This document shows, one piece after another, positions 40,770 through 53,552 of a stretch of DNA of 64,000 bases. A program made the position numbers and the translations under genes. The notes beneath the pieces are model-generated. The model was given only the letters and a program-made list of their open reading frames with translations. It ran no database searches and had not been told where the DNA came from. This stretch comes from Sphagnum compactum (lineage: Eukaryota; Bryophyta; Sphagnopsida; Sphagnales): contig OZ234496.1 in assembly GCA_965153455.1 (NCBI GenBank), positions 14,314,304 to 14,378,303 of the forward strand. The letters are read 5' to 3'. The first letter of the stretch is position 1. Each line of letters opens with the position of its first letter.

Positions 40770-43500
40770 TATTCTTTCCAAGCTCTGGTTTTAGGCAAAC
40801 ACACATACCCGTGCGCTCCGGAATCCGAGGCTCTTTCTGGCTGCATTTCCAATAGAGTGAGCGGGGAGGGGGGGAGAGAGAACGAACGAAAGTTGGCCTG
40901 GTTCGCTGTAAAAGGTTTGTGTGTTTCTGCAGAGATGGAGACGAATCTGCTTCGCCTTGAGTCATATGGAGATCGTCAGCAGCGGAGCATGGCTGCAGGA
41001 TGCGTCCGTGGCATGTTCTTTCTGTCTGTCGGCATTAACTGCAGGATCGAGGATGCTAACGGCACTGACTGAAAAAGGTTCAAGACGCAATGTCGACCAT
41101 GTCCACCAATTTCTTCAGTGTCAATCTGCTTTGCAGTTCCCCTTGAGTTATTCCCTCTCTTTTTCTTGACAAAGGTTTGTAAAAACAGGGAGATGGCAGT
41201 GTTATGGCTGTGCAGAGGAACTATAAAACTCGCTGATTTATTTCGAACTCTTTGCACAGTGCTTTGGCCCCAAAGGACCCGCTGGTTCTTCTCTGTGTAA
41301 CTTTCTGAAGTTTGAGAACATGATTGGCCATATCGCCATCCTTCCTTGTTATCTACATGTTATGCATGCTGTAAGTCTCTGCAATCATAGAGGAGCTAAA
41401 ATGGCAATCTGTTTCTTCTTTTCCGGATCAAACACTAATGTGTAAGCTATCCAATACAGGTTTTTTAAACACAAGCCTGCATTGATATGAGTGAGGATTG
41501 ACTAATACAAGCTCCTTTCTAAGCATTACGAATGGATTTTTGATACTCTTCACTGCTCTACATAGTTCTCAATGTGAGATTTGGCATTTTGGTGGGGGAA
41601 AGAAAGAGAGATGATAAAAGAGATATAGGGTACATCAGTAGAATGACAGCATCTTCTTTTGACATCCTGAGAATCTCACGTACTTGTTCTGATTGTGTGG
41701 ATCTTCATAACCAAGGCTTTCTCACTGCTGTTGGCATCTGCGTTATTTAGGTCTGATCTTACAGATCTCCAGAATTAGGGTTTTAGTGCCTGCCATAAAC
41801 CTCAAAACCTGTAACCTTTCATCTGCTCTATGCTTGGGGTGTTCATTATCCTGTTATTTGCTCCTGGAAGAAAAGAAGAGTGGCAGATTTTGAGCCATGT
41901 TGGCTACTCGATACTCTCTTCCAAAATTGATGCACTGGGACTTTTCCTGCTTGCTCTTCTGGAATCACTGATTTGCAAGCCTCAACTTTTCCAGACAGTA
42001 ATGGACTGTATGTGGTTCCAATGTCAAACATCTCCTTGAGAGGAGATGCATCAATCCTTTTAGGCTGCGCATCAGTTTTTTGTGACTTCTGTAGAGGTCA
42101 GTGGTAGTAGTTTGCTATGTGCATCAATTTGGTTTTGTTGGCTTTCTTACTCGGATATGAGCCAGCTTTGATCAACTTGGGAAATTCTACAGTATGATAT
42201 AGTGGTAAACTTGTGGAATTTGAAATAGTGCCAACAATGGTACATATACTTGCTGTATTCTCCTTATGTGATCTGATGTGAAATTTTCTTTGGTGTTTTG
42301 ACACTGCAGGGATGTTTCCCAGAAACAGATTGAAGTGGAAACTATGAGCTATGCATGGAGGATTTGAGTGATGAAATTGGGGACATGGTGAAGTGAACCA
42401 TTGAGAATTATACTCATTGATTTACTTGGCTGCCAGGAAGGTGGCACCATATCCAGTATGTTCATTGACAAGCATGGCTTCTGGGCTCATGACAACTGAG
42501 AAAATCTTCTGCAAGATTATAATGAATCAGTTGAAGCTCCTGAAGAGAGTGAGTATTATCTAGCGCGTACACATTTCCAAATTGAAACTTTTTATAGGCC
42601 TCTTACCAGCAACAATTGATACCTTGTTTGGCATGGGTGTGAAATTGCAGGCTCTGACAAGCCAGCCTTCTTCTTCACTGTGTTCCTCTGAGAAGCTCTC
42701 TTGGTACTTCTGGTGAAAGTTCCTGGACCTCAAAGAACCAGTGGGATCAAGATCTCTGCAAACAAATGAGAGTGGAAATTCTCAGACAGGTCACAACTAG
42801 GTTGTTAGTGATGATTGGGAAGTATATTATAGCTGAAATATGGTTCTAGGAAGACTTGAGACACACTGAAAGTAAAAGTCATAGGGAACACTGGTCTTCA
42901 CTTTCTAGGAGCACAGGTTGAAGCAGGGTTTGGAAGATTGATGAAGAATGGTGACGGCGCACTGATCTCCAAGCCAGCACTTTGATGTCAACTTGCATAG
43001 TATGAGCTGGTGTTTGTGCCGGTGGTGATGCTGTGAGGCTTTCTATACCACCACCAAATTCTTAGACCTCAATCAAGTCAGGTGTCAGGGTCTAGCTCAC
43101 ATTGTTGAAGTGGTAAAATGTGGAGATGAGTAGGATCTTTCCTTGCAAAGTTGTGAGTGCTGGTAGATTCTGTGTTTGCAAACATCTTTCTTGCAGAGTT
43201 TTACTCGATATGCTTTTTGAGCTGGATATCTGCATAGTCTGAGAAGTTTTAAAACTGTTTTCATTTATATTACAAATATATTGTCCACTTGGGTACGCAA
43301 CCAGTTTTGTTGTCTTATTCAGGTACTTCTGAAGGTTTCTTGTTTCTTCCCAGGTTGGACTTGTGCTGGTTCCACTTTTGGTTCTGCCAGTTCTTCTACT
43401 TGTGATGTGAATCGATGGTGGGGAAAACCATACTTATTCGTGAATCAACACTGGGGAACAGTTGCAAGACGCAATGCACCTATCTTGTAAACACCCATAC
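40770..43500 (+). other. Unrecognised gene-like island without a sustained ORF
   Basis: Base composition here is like that of the genes, not of the flanks, and telo-boxes sit at its left edge. There is a CTTTCTGGCTGCATTTCC leader-like stretch and several plausible GT/AG pairs. ORFs are short: ATG at 40935 opens 45 codons (METNLLRLESYGDRQQRS...), and fragments such as EGGTISSMFIDKHGFWAHDN at about 42440-42500 and VGLVLVPLLVLPVLLLVM at 43354-43410 are interrupted by stops. I recognise no family. It may be a long non-coding RNA gene or a decayed protein gene. Confidence 0.35.
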
Positions 43501-46500
43501 TTCCCTAATACCATATGAATGTGATGGTTACCCACGTATATTCTTGACATTTGTGTTGTATTTTATGTTTTGCCATGAGTAGCATTGCAAAAGAAGAGTG
43601 AAATTGGCAGACTAGCATTATTGATCCCACATACCAAAAAAAAAAGCTTTAGAAAAAAAATGTAGAATAAGAACCCAAAACCAGTTATGTAGTAGGCCCA
43701 AGGGGACAGGGCATTCCCTTGGGCAGTCCTGAAATAACCTCTTGGTTGGTTAGGTTCAGAGTTTTTTTTTTGTGGCCAATTTTCACCACCTGGCGACAAA
43801 AAAGAAGGGCTGGTGAATTCAACAAAGGGGATTTTGAGAATTAAAATCAAAATTTCACCATAGCTTGAAAAAAGGTTAGAAGTTGTTAGATTTAGACAGT
43901 GTGTTTCATTAGGTTGCCAGAACTAGGCAAGATTTTTTAAAAGATCTACTAGTCCACCAGGAGAGTCCCCATTTATTGCTAATTAATGTTGAGGATCCTT
44001 GCCAGTACACCTACTTGAAGAATTTGAAAAAAAAACCTGGTTAGGTTCCATAATGCCATACATAATTGAAAACAATGAAAAAAATGGGTTTTTTATTTAT
44101 AAAAGTTTTCAGATTTTAACAAAGCTTTTACAAGGTCAAATGAAGCTGAACAAATATATTTTAAGCTCTAAAACTACATTAATAGTTTATAATGGATTAA
44201 TACCGTTTTTTTTAGCAACCTATTTGTCTTGTGTTATTTGGGTTGAAAATTTGAAAAGGTAGGTTGAAAAAATGTGGTGATAGGTTGGAGAAACCCTAAA
44301 ATGCAAGAATGGGAGGATCAAAAGACAATTGCGTTGGATTGGGTGGGGTGGGAAGTGCATGGTCGAATGGAGTGTGATCTCAATGACTTGCGGTAGTTGT
44401 GAGGTTGCAAATCTGGTGCTTGCATTGCATGAAGTGGAGAATTGTAGTAGTCATGGGGTTGAGAATCTAGTGCTTGCATTGCATGAAATGGAGGTTATGA
44501 AATTTGGGAATTTCAAATTAAACAATGATTTGGCTCGTGTTATTTGGGTTGGAAAAGTGAAAGTTGAGAGGTCATAGAAGAAGGTTGCAAAAAGTGGAGA
44601 AGTTTGTTTTCCATTTTTATTATTGCATTTTGATTTTTTTCTTGTCTTGCAAGCAAGCAACATGTCTTTTCCAAGAAAGATGCAAAGTTTCGCAACTCTG
44701 AAAGAGAGAAAAAGAGAAAATAAACCGTTTTCTGGTAATTTTCCAATGAATTTTTTGGAGTTTTGAAGGTTTTTTGCTTATACCAAAGCATGACCATGTG
44801 CAATGGTGATGTTTCTAAAAGAGTAATTCAAAATTCAAGCCTGATTTTCAACATTAAAAAAATAAATAAATTGATGAACTTGATTGTTTGCTATGGATAT
44901 GGTGTCTCATTGCAAAAGGATTGGGAGATCGTGATTTCAATCGTTGTGCTTTCTCCTCCTAAAGTGACCGTGAGATTTCCTTCTTTGTGTGGTAATCTTT
45001 TTTTTTCTTTCCTTTTTTTGTTTTAGGGTTTGGGGAGTGGGAGAAATGATGTTTGCTACTAAGGTTTAGTTATGAGAAAAGGGGTGTGGAAAAATTGCAA
45101 AAAGGAAAACTATAAAGGATAGAAGTGAGAGCGACACCAACACTGTAAAATGGCTCGTGAAGTTGTTAGAATATAGTAAGTAGTACAATATGGCCATGGG
45201 AAGTAACAACAACATGCCACCGAAACTTGTTTTAGCTTGGCTCAATAATTTAGCATGTACATCCAAGCCTAAATCAATTGTACGATCTTCATATTCCTTC
45301 AAGGAGATTAACACCATTCATAAAGAAACAACATTAATGCCACCAATGGGAGAAATTGGTGGCCAGGAGGAAAAAGATCCCAAAAGCAATAACAATGATG
45401 TTGGTGGGATTGTGAGAGGAGTAATAACTCATTAGCAAACAACTACAATCACCACATAAGCTCATGGGAATGGTTTGGGGACTTTTTTTCAACAAGTAAA
45501 ATTTTTCTTGATTTTCTTGTATATTTATTTTTTGGGTATCCATCTTTGATATCAAATTTTCATGTTGTTGTTTTGATAGAATTTTGCAACTTTTTTTAAG
45601 TCGAAATTTCATAGTTTTGAAGTTTTCCCTACAATTGCAAATCTAATTCCAAATTGTTGTCCCTTGTTGGGGTTGTTAGCCCATTCTATAGTTTTTTCCC
45701 CCCATTATGTTTAAGACTAGTGTTTAGTGTTTGATGTATGTGAGCCAACTTTAACAACATGGTGTTTCCCTTCATGACATTTTAGTGTATTCATGCTTGG
45801 ATTTTGACATTTGCAATTCTCCCCTTTGTCAACCTAATAGAAACAAGGTGAAGGTGCAATAAATCTTTCATCAAATTGTGTTTTGAAATTGTGCTACCAA
45901 AAACCATTAATGTAAGAGGAAAGAATAAACTTTCTGACAATAGGCTGCTATTAGAAACCATTACTATCAAACAATAAATTTACAAATTTGTTCCCATTCA
46001 AAATTTATACCATAAGAATAGAAATATCAAGATTATGTGAGGGGTTTATAGTTGGAATTTGAATTCAAAGTTTGGCAATCGGGTCTTGCATGAATATTCT
46101 AGATTTCCTCTTTTCATTCGTAATTGGAATGTGTGCCATCCTATGATGTGTGTCTTTATAGAGGTCTTTGAAGCTTTGAACATGGCACTTCTATATATAG
46201 GACATGTGCATTCCCTAACAAATTTTGTGGTTGGACATTGTTAGACTTTGTTTTCTAGTTCATAGATGTTGTTTTATAGTTTTTTGAAAATGTATTTTGC
46301 CACATGCCTTTCCCCAATGAATTTTGTGGTTGGACATAATTATATTTATTTTTTGGCATCATAGATATTTTTTTGTATTTCTTAAATGTATTTTTCCATG
46401 TGTTGTAGGTACATGTCTGTCAAGATTGCATGGTTAGATCCATTTTTGAACCCCAATTGCAAGGAGGGAACTTTTGAGGCCTAAGTTTTATGATGTTTGG

Positions 46501-46972
46501 TTTGAGGTTTTTAGGAAGAATCAACCTGTTACACCTAAGGGAGGTACATTATATGAGACACATGTAGGACAAACAATAAAAAACCATGCAATCAATCTGC
46601 ATTCATCATGGTTATTAGGGAAGGAAATGTCATCTTCAATGCACAATGTGAACGATTGTGGAAATGATGTCAAAATGATGCAATGGCTAATGAATATTCA
46701 GCTCCAAGTTATTTTATAATCCTTTTTAGTGTTTTCTTGCTCTTTTAGGTTTTGTTAAGGTAGCCAATATCATCGTTGAGTTTTCCCATTTTTGTTGGTT
46801 TTGCATTAGTAGACCTTAAAAGCATGTGTATGTGTTATGCACAAGAAAAGCTTCTTTTAACCTTAATTTTCTTTGTGTCAAATGTGGAAGGATCAATTGT
46901 TGGTAGGGAGCTTGGAGATAGGTTGTTAATCATTTGAAACCGAAACCACATTTTTTTGGGGCACCAAAATCT
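43501..46972. other. AT-rich intergenic DNA
   Basis: No gene recognised. Contains a two-copy 54-bp direct repeat (44403 and 44457) and several short ORFs (for example 45190-45435 and 46474-46719 on +) with no known motif. Probably degraded repeat DNA. Confidence 0.4.
44403..44494 (+). repeat. 54-bp direct repeat, two copies
   Basis: GGTTG..AATCT.GTGCTTGCATT starts at 44403 and again at 44457, with few differences over about 37 bp of each unit. The unit is a multiple of three and keeps a short ORF open (NLVLALHE twice), but no family is recognised. Confidence 0.7.
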
Positions 46973-47330
46973 TGAAGAATTTCAAAAATTATGATTCAAT
47001 ACACTCTTTACAAAAAAAATGCATCAAACGATAAAGATTAGCAATGAACACCATGTATTTATACAAAAATACATAAGTTCAATGAACATTACAATTATCC
47101 TACCAAATATATACATGATCAACTATTCTTTTTTTTTTTTAATGTGCCAACTATTGCACCATTCAAGTCACCATCCAAGTCTTTAAATGTTCAACTACTA
47201 TGAAAACTTCTTTGCTAATAATTCTATTTAAACTTGTTGATGTGTTTGACTAAGTTTAACTGATCTATTTAATACATTGACTTTTGCATGCTACCTGATC
47301 TAATATGGTTTGTTGCATTCTATTTTTACA
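46973..47330 (-). repeat. 3' LTR of the copia element
   Basis: 358 bp, the downstream LTR in element orientation. It shares with the other LTR the outer GAAGAATTTCAAAAATT and inner TGATCTAATATGGTTTGTTG blocks. It is preceded on the element strand by the polypurine tract. Confidence 0.93.
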
Positions 47331-47891
47331 CCCCCATTCAAACCATATTTCTCCTAGCATTATATCAATAGATAAGTATGCTCCGTGCTCGTCCTTGCTG
47401 TAGCTAGTTGTGATCAGCCCTTGATGTTGCTAAAGAATCCATTCCAATTCAGGAAGATCACAATGCTAGTATTGACCCCTTCTTAAAATGCGGTCCTAGG
47501 TGATATTTTTTATACGCTTCATACTGAGTTCAGACCTACATTTTTCAATTTTATTTTTCCTGAAACTTTTGTTAGAATGTCCATTACCTATTCATAAATG
47601 GGTATATAATTGACAACTATGCTACCTGACAAAATTCGTTCACGAACAAAATGGTATTGAAATTTACATGTTTTGTTCTAACATGAAAAATGGGGTTGTG
47701 AGCAATTTTTATGCTACTCTAATTGTCACAGAAAATTTCAACTAGTGTCATCTATAAGTTTAAGTTTTTGTAACATATTCCTCAACCAGATTGATTCCTT
47801 TGCACTTTCTGCTAATGATTGATATTCAGCTTTATGGACGATAAGGCAATAATGGGTTGGCGCTTACTTGACTAATTTATCGGTCCTGACC

Positions 47892-48946
47892 CTAGCCTAA
47901 AAAAAACCCACTAGTTGATTTTCTATTTTCAAAGTCACCAGCCCAATTTGAATCCAAAAATCCTTTTACAATAGTATAATCTGCTTTTCGATAAAAGATC
48001 CCAAAGTTAGTAGTTCTTTTCAAGTAATGAAATATGTGTTTCACAACTTCTAAATGTGATTCTTGGGGTTTTGCCATAAATCTACTCACTACTTCAACAA
48101 CAAAGTTAATGTCAGGTCTTGAATTAGTTAAGTAAATAAGTTTCCCTACCATTCTACGATATTCTGTTGCATCAACTTCTTTTGTTTTCATGTTTGCTGC
48201 TAGATGTAAACCTTTTGTCATTAGTGTTTGACTTGGTCTATAATCTTGCATGTTGAATTTTCTCATCATCTCTTCCAAATAAAATTGTTGTCCCATAAAG
48301 ATGCCATAGTTCACATGAGTGAACTCAACTCCTAAGTAACAATTGAGCTTCCCAAGATTGGACATCTCAAACACAATTTCAAGTTGTTTTTGGAGTTGTG
48401 GGAATTTTGCATGATTACTTCCTATCAAAAGCAAATCATCAACATATAAAACAAGAATAATCATTTTTCCTCCACTTTGGTAGTAGAGGTTATGATCCAA
48501 CTCACTCCTCTTGAACCCATGCCTTCTCAGATATGTGTCAATTCTTTCCTACCAAACCCTTAGGGCTTGCTTCAATCTGTACAATGCCTTTTGTAGCTGC
48601 AAACTTTCCCTTCTTCCCCTAGATGGACAAAGCCTTTAGGATGGACAAAGCCTTTAGGTTGCACCATGTACATTTCCTCTTTCAATTCTCCATTAAGAAA
48701 GGTTGTTTTCACTTCTATCTGATTTATTTCCCATCCCTTGTGTGTAGTTAGAGCGATTATTGTCTTTATAGTACCCCACTTAACGACTAGAGCAAATGTT
48801 TCATAATAATCCAGGTATTCAATCTGCTGAAAACCATAGGTTATTAATCTCGCTTTCAATTTTGTTGATTTTTGGGTTGATCCTACCTTCACCTTATATA
48901 CCCACTTTGTTGTGATGGCTTGCTTCCCTTTAGGAAGATCAACCAA
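47892..48946 (-). pseudogene. Copia reverse transcriptase / RNase H remnant
   Basis: Two open pieces cover RVT_2. The first (48946-48572) holds KGKQAITTKWVYKVK and the WEINQIEVKTTFLNGELKEEM palm region, and carries a small in-frame duplication (PKGFVHPKGFVHL). The second (48500-47892) holds the catalytic VLYVDDLLLIG, then KLIYLTNSRPDINFVVEVVSR, and the RNase H start DSNWAGDFENRKSTSGFFLG. A frameshift or gap separates them and the RNase H end is lost. RVT_2 and this order are diagnostic of Ty1-copia. Confidence 0.9.
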
Positions 48947-50360
48947 CTCCCAAGTTCAGTTCTTCTCAATTGATTCCATTTCAAAATACATGGCTCTTCT
49001 CCAACCTTGGTTCATATTTGCTTCTTCAAAAGTCATTGGTTCTTTTAAGTTTTCAATTGTCATAATGAAATCTTCATATTTTGACGAAAATTCTCCTTAT
49101 TCGATTTGACTTTCGCAACTCAATTTGGTTGGCGGCCAGACTTATTGAGTTTCCTTCTTGGGTCATCAAACCTTCCTAAAAATTATCTAGCATCTTTCTA
49201 CTATTAGTAAATAACTGGTCAGAATTTAACGGAGACATTGATCCTGTTCTTGTATTAGTATCATCATCACTAGTGGGTTCCTTGGATTTTTGTTTAATAC
49301 TTTCATTTGACACAAATGTTTCTAGTGAGAAAATAGTAGCTAACTTTGTGCCACCTAGTTCTTGAAACTTGTTTATGCTAGTCTCACTTTGGATTTCCCT
49401 AAAAATGAACTGACTAACATTTGAACCTTTATGGTTTGCTTTTCAATATTTTGTTGAAGCCCAAAACTACCTTCATTGAACTTAACATCTTTGGTGATTA
49501 CTACAATCCTATTATTTGGATTAAAGACTCGATAAACTTTGCTTTGTTCATCGTATCCTATTAACAGACACCTCTTAGACCATGATTATAATGTGTTCTT
49601 CCCTTGTTTGGGGTTATGAACAAAAGTTTCACAACCCCAAACCCTTAGATGATCTAGTTTGGGTTACCTTCCAATGAGCTTTTGCAAAGGGTCATACCTC
49701 CATTTGCTTGAGTTGAAAGTTGATTAACCAAGTAATTTGTTGTGTTGATTGCTTTAGTCTAGAGGTAATGTGGGAGTTGACTTGGCAGAAAAATGCTCAA
49801 AGCTTTCTCCAACAAGGTTTGATTCTTTCATTCTGATATTCCATTTTGGTGTGGAGTGTGAGCTTGCGTAAGCTCCCTCTTGATCCCGTGATCCTTACAA
49901 AATTTCATGAATGCATTGGATGTGTATTCACTTCCTCAATTGGACCTCAAGAGTTGGACTCTTCTTTTTGTTTGGTTCTTAACCAATTATTTAAATTCCT
50001 TGAATTTCTCCAAACTCTCAGATTTTTTTATGAGAAAATAATCCAAGTGAATCTGCTATAGTCGTTGTAGCAAAATACTTTGATCCTTTGAGTGACAATG
50101 CAGCAATGGTCCGTAAAGGTTAATGTGGATGAATTCGAATGGTTCTCGTGTTCTGCGGGTGCTTGTTTTTAAAGTTCGTTCCCTAGTTTGTTTACCACTC
50201 AGACATTTTTCACATTTTTAAGAGAGCTTTGAGAGTAGGTATTCCATCCACCAAATTGTGTTTGCTTAAGGATTGCATATTTTGAGAACCCCAAGTGGCC
50301 TAACTTTTGATGCCAAAGCTTCATCTTTCTTTCATTCTTGATTGATGTCAACTAGTTTCC

Positions 50361-51030
50361 CTATTTGGAGTTAGAGTTTTCATTGCACTCATTTTGTGTT
50401 GTTTTAATATGGTCCATCTTATAGAAACCAATATTATTATCTCGTAATCCTTTTGCAACTATTGCTTTGGGATCATGTTTCGAAATCACCAAACACTTGT
50501 TAGAATCAAACACAACTACATGACCTTTGTCTGTAATGGATCCAACTGACATCAAATTCTTGGTCAAGCCTAGCAGAAACAAAACCTCATCGATCTTTTT
50601 TATTCCAGAGGAGGTTACAAATTTTGACTTACCTTTTCATTTGACAATGTGGGTTTGGCCTTCGGCAAACTTCATTCGTCCTATTTCTACAACTTCTTCA
50701 AAGTCATCTAGGCTACTCTTCTCCCCTGTGATGTGTTTTGATGCACCTAAATAAAAAACCAAGGACTCCCATTACTTTTGTCTATCTCTAATGAAGTTAT
50801 TGTAGCTTCACATAAGTTTGTGTTTTCATCACTAGATTCTTTTCTTTCATCGCTTGACTCAATTTGTATCAAATTATCCATTTCTTTGGCCTTTCCTTTG
50901 ATGCTTTCCTTGGATGCCAATGTTATCTTTTGTGGCTTCATAAGGCACTCCTAAGCCCAATGTCCCATTTTTCCATAGTTGTGACACTTCCCAAGTTTTG
51001 GCTTTCTTGAACTATGCCCATTGTTGGTCT
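50361..51030 (-). pseudogene. Copia gag zinc-knuckle and GAG-pre-integrase remnant
   Basis: At about 50990-50945 the reading CHNYGKMGHWA then stop then EC is a CCHC zinc knuckle whose second Cys has become Tyr and which contains a stop codon. At 50582-50361 LGLTKNLMSVGSITDKGHVV is the conserved pre-integrase region. Between them lies a Lys/Glu/Ser-rich linker. The element's gag is therefore non-functional. Confidence 0.75.
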
Positions 51031-51902
51031 TAGACAATTTTTGAAATTTTAGGATCAAGGCTTCTTCTTAAGTTCACTTCAATCCTTTCAACTCCCTCCT
51101 CATTTCTTCATGTTGGAGGTGGCTCATGAATTCATCCATTGTTGGAAACTTAGTTGTACTTGTGATGGTCTGAATAAAACTTTCGTAACTTTCTAGAAGA
51201 ACATTGAGCATACCCATGATAATGTCTTCGTTTTGTATGACATCTCCCATTGCAACTAGTTGTTTGTTAAGATCTTGAATAGTTCTAAGTATTCAAAGAC
51301 ACTTTTCCCTTCCTCGACTTTAGCACTATAAAGTCAATTCCTAATTGGTAATATCCTTACTGGAGTTGTTGTAGCAAATAAGCTCTCTAGCTTATTCCAC
51401 ACATCTTGAGGATCATCAATTTTGAGATGTAAGGGATGACCTCATCTTTCACTAAAAGATTGATCATGGCAAATAAGCTTTACTTCTTGTAACTCAGAAT
51501 CTCTCCATTTTCAATTGGCATTCGGTCATCATTAAATTTAATGATGTACCATAAATCGTTTCGAATTAATTATGTTCTTCATCCATAACCTCCATGTTTG
51601 ATAGTTAAAGACTCCTGCCAGTTTGTTGACATCGGAAATGACCGCGTCACTTCTTCTAATCATTCTTGAATTGGAATATTTAAGAGGTACGAAAGATGTT
51701 CTGTTAGTCTCCTAGATTGAACTAGTTTCTTTTGCATCCTGACCTTCTCTTTCTTCTTCAAACAATGTAGACTTCATACTTCCATGAACTAGACTTAACT
51801 TGCTTGATTAAACTTGAGGATAATAGAAGAAATTAAACATTAATTTGGACCATACTTAGCTTGTTAACTTAGGATCAAAACACCAACTTTGCTCTGATAC
51901 CA

Positions 51903-52258
51903 TGAAGAATTTCAAAAATTGTGACTAAATACATTCTTTATAGAAAAATAGGCATTAGCTGATAAAGATCAACGATGAACACCATGCATTTATACAAAAC
52001 TACATAAGTTCAACTCATATAGCTATCCTACCAAATATTTATAGGATCAACTACTCTTCCCTTTTTCTTTATGTGCCAACTACTGCAACATTCGAGTCAC
52101 CATCCAAGTTTTTAAATGCTCAACTATTACGGAGACTTCTTTGCAAATAATTTTATTTAAACTTGCTAATATGTTCGAACAAGTTTAGTTAATCCATTTA
52201 ATACATTGACTTTGCATGTTACCTGATCTAATATGGTTTGTTGCATTTTATTTTTACA
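51903..52258 (-). repeat. 5' LTR of the copia element
   Basis: 356 bp, the promoter-side LTR in element orientation, followed by the primer-binding site. Compared with the 3' LTR, many transitions and small gaps are spread along the full length. Confidence 0.93.
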
Positions 52259-53552
52259 AATCTTACAACATACAGGAAACAAGGTGATTTGATTTGAATC
52301 TATTTTTATCTTGAGGAGTCTAAGAATGTCAATGACAAAAACCAACTTGGGTTGGTGATCAACTTCCACCACTAAACAAACGAAACATAATCTAGTCGTT
52401 GCAAAACATGTGATCTATTGAAATGTTGCCCATGTAAACATTTTCTTTGGTATTACTGGGTACATCAATTGGTCCATCTAGCTTTGGAAGCCGCCAAGGC
52501 CAAATGAACATTATTCCATAATAATAGCAACAACATGGGTCCAAAATTTCAAGAACTTGTTATCAGGAGGTGTTGGGCTTTTTGTAAGACCATTGAGCAA
52601 TATGTTATCCATGTTTGGACCAAACATTACAACATTCTTTGGCAATATGGGAGGAATGATGCCTTTTAATAATAATCATCATCAGATGTCAACAACAAAT
52701 TTACACATGATTTTTTTTGGTGTTGATGGAATTAATTTCTGGCTATTGTTGTCATCATTGTTGTTACTGTTGGAGGCATGGGACAAACACAATCTCAATG
52801 TGATTTAATTAGTATCACATCATTAAGTTTAGGTGTAGATCGAAGCCTTTTTTACTCAAAGAAAGAATTTAAAATCAGTAGTCATTCCCTATGGAAATCA
52901 TGGGACAATTTCTTGGTCAAATATGCTTACACTTGTGCTAGCTTGTAGGTTCTTACTAGCATAAGTCATAGAAATGCTTTGGAACTAGAGATCTAAGAGA
53001 CTCAGTTTTGGCTTTAATTATTTATGTGCAATGTTAATGGTAGTTAGTGCCGATTTTGGTACATGTGGGGACTTGCCATGGATGTCATGGACATCTCTTT
53101 GTTTGGCTATTGGTGCATTGGAATTTTGAACATTAAAAAAATAAAACATAAAAATTAGCACTATAGGTTTTCCTCCCACAGTTAGAGCACCCAAATAGAT
53201 TTTTTGTTGAAATGTTTAGTATTTGTCACCTCAAAGGTAAGACGATTTTTGTACCATTGCTTTTGAATATTAAGTGGATCAAGTTAATCTATGTGAAGGC
53301 TTTTCAGTATTCACTCTAGTTGAAGGTTGGTTTCATGGGTGGTGTATTTTTGTCCTAAAATCACTAAAATCAATTTGTTCATTTTTACTACCGTAGGTTT
53401 AATGTTATAGCATTTGATCAATGCTAAACATCTTTAAACCTAGTTCTTCTAGCTTTTTGGAAATTGAATTGCCTATTCTTGTTGTTTGGTTGATTACATT
53501 TTGAGGGTGTTTGATGTCCCTCATCATTTATGACGTATTTGCCTTTTAAAGT
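52259..53552. other. AT-rich DNA between two transposons
   Basis: No gene recognised. An ORF at 52557-52808 (+) is low complexity with Met, Asn and Leu runs and no known motif. Confidence 0.4.

Larger units (their letters stand above)
46973..52258 (-). mobile_element. Ty1-copia LTR retrotransposon, structurally complete but dead
   Basis: Two related LTRs (46973-47330 and 51903-52258) bound about 5.3 kb. On the minus strand each begins TGTAAAAATA and ends in CA. The flanks carry the same 5-bp target duplication, AATCT (46968-46972 and 52259-52263). Next to the 5' LTR is TGGTATCAGAGC (plus coordinates 51891-51902), the initiator-Met-tRNA primer site usual for plant copia elements. A G-rich polypurine tract (GAATGGGGG) abuts the 3' LTR. 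Internal fragments run gag/zinc knuckle, GAG-pre-integrase, degraded integrase, RT, RNase H, the copia order. Stops and frameshifts break the polyprotein. The LTRs differ at many sites (by eye about 15 percent), so the insertion is old. Confidence 0.95.

Noticed and set aside
45190-45435. 81-codon ORF as a gene
   Set aside because: Biased, low-complexity composition in AT-rich DNA, no domain, no splice or promoter support.
52557-52808. 83-codon ORF as a membrane protein
   Set aside because: Hydrophobic runs arise from T-rich DNA; there is no family and it lies between transposons.
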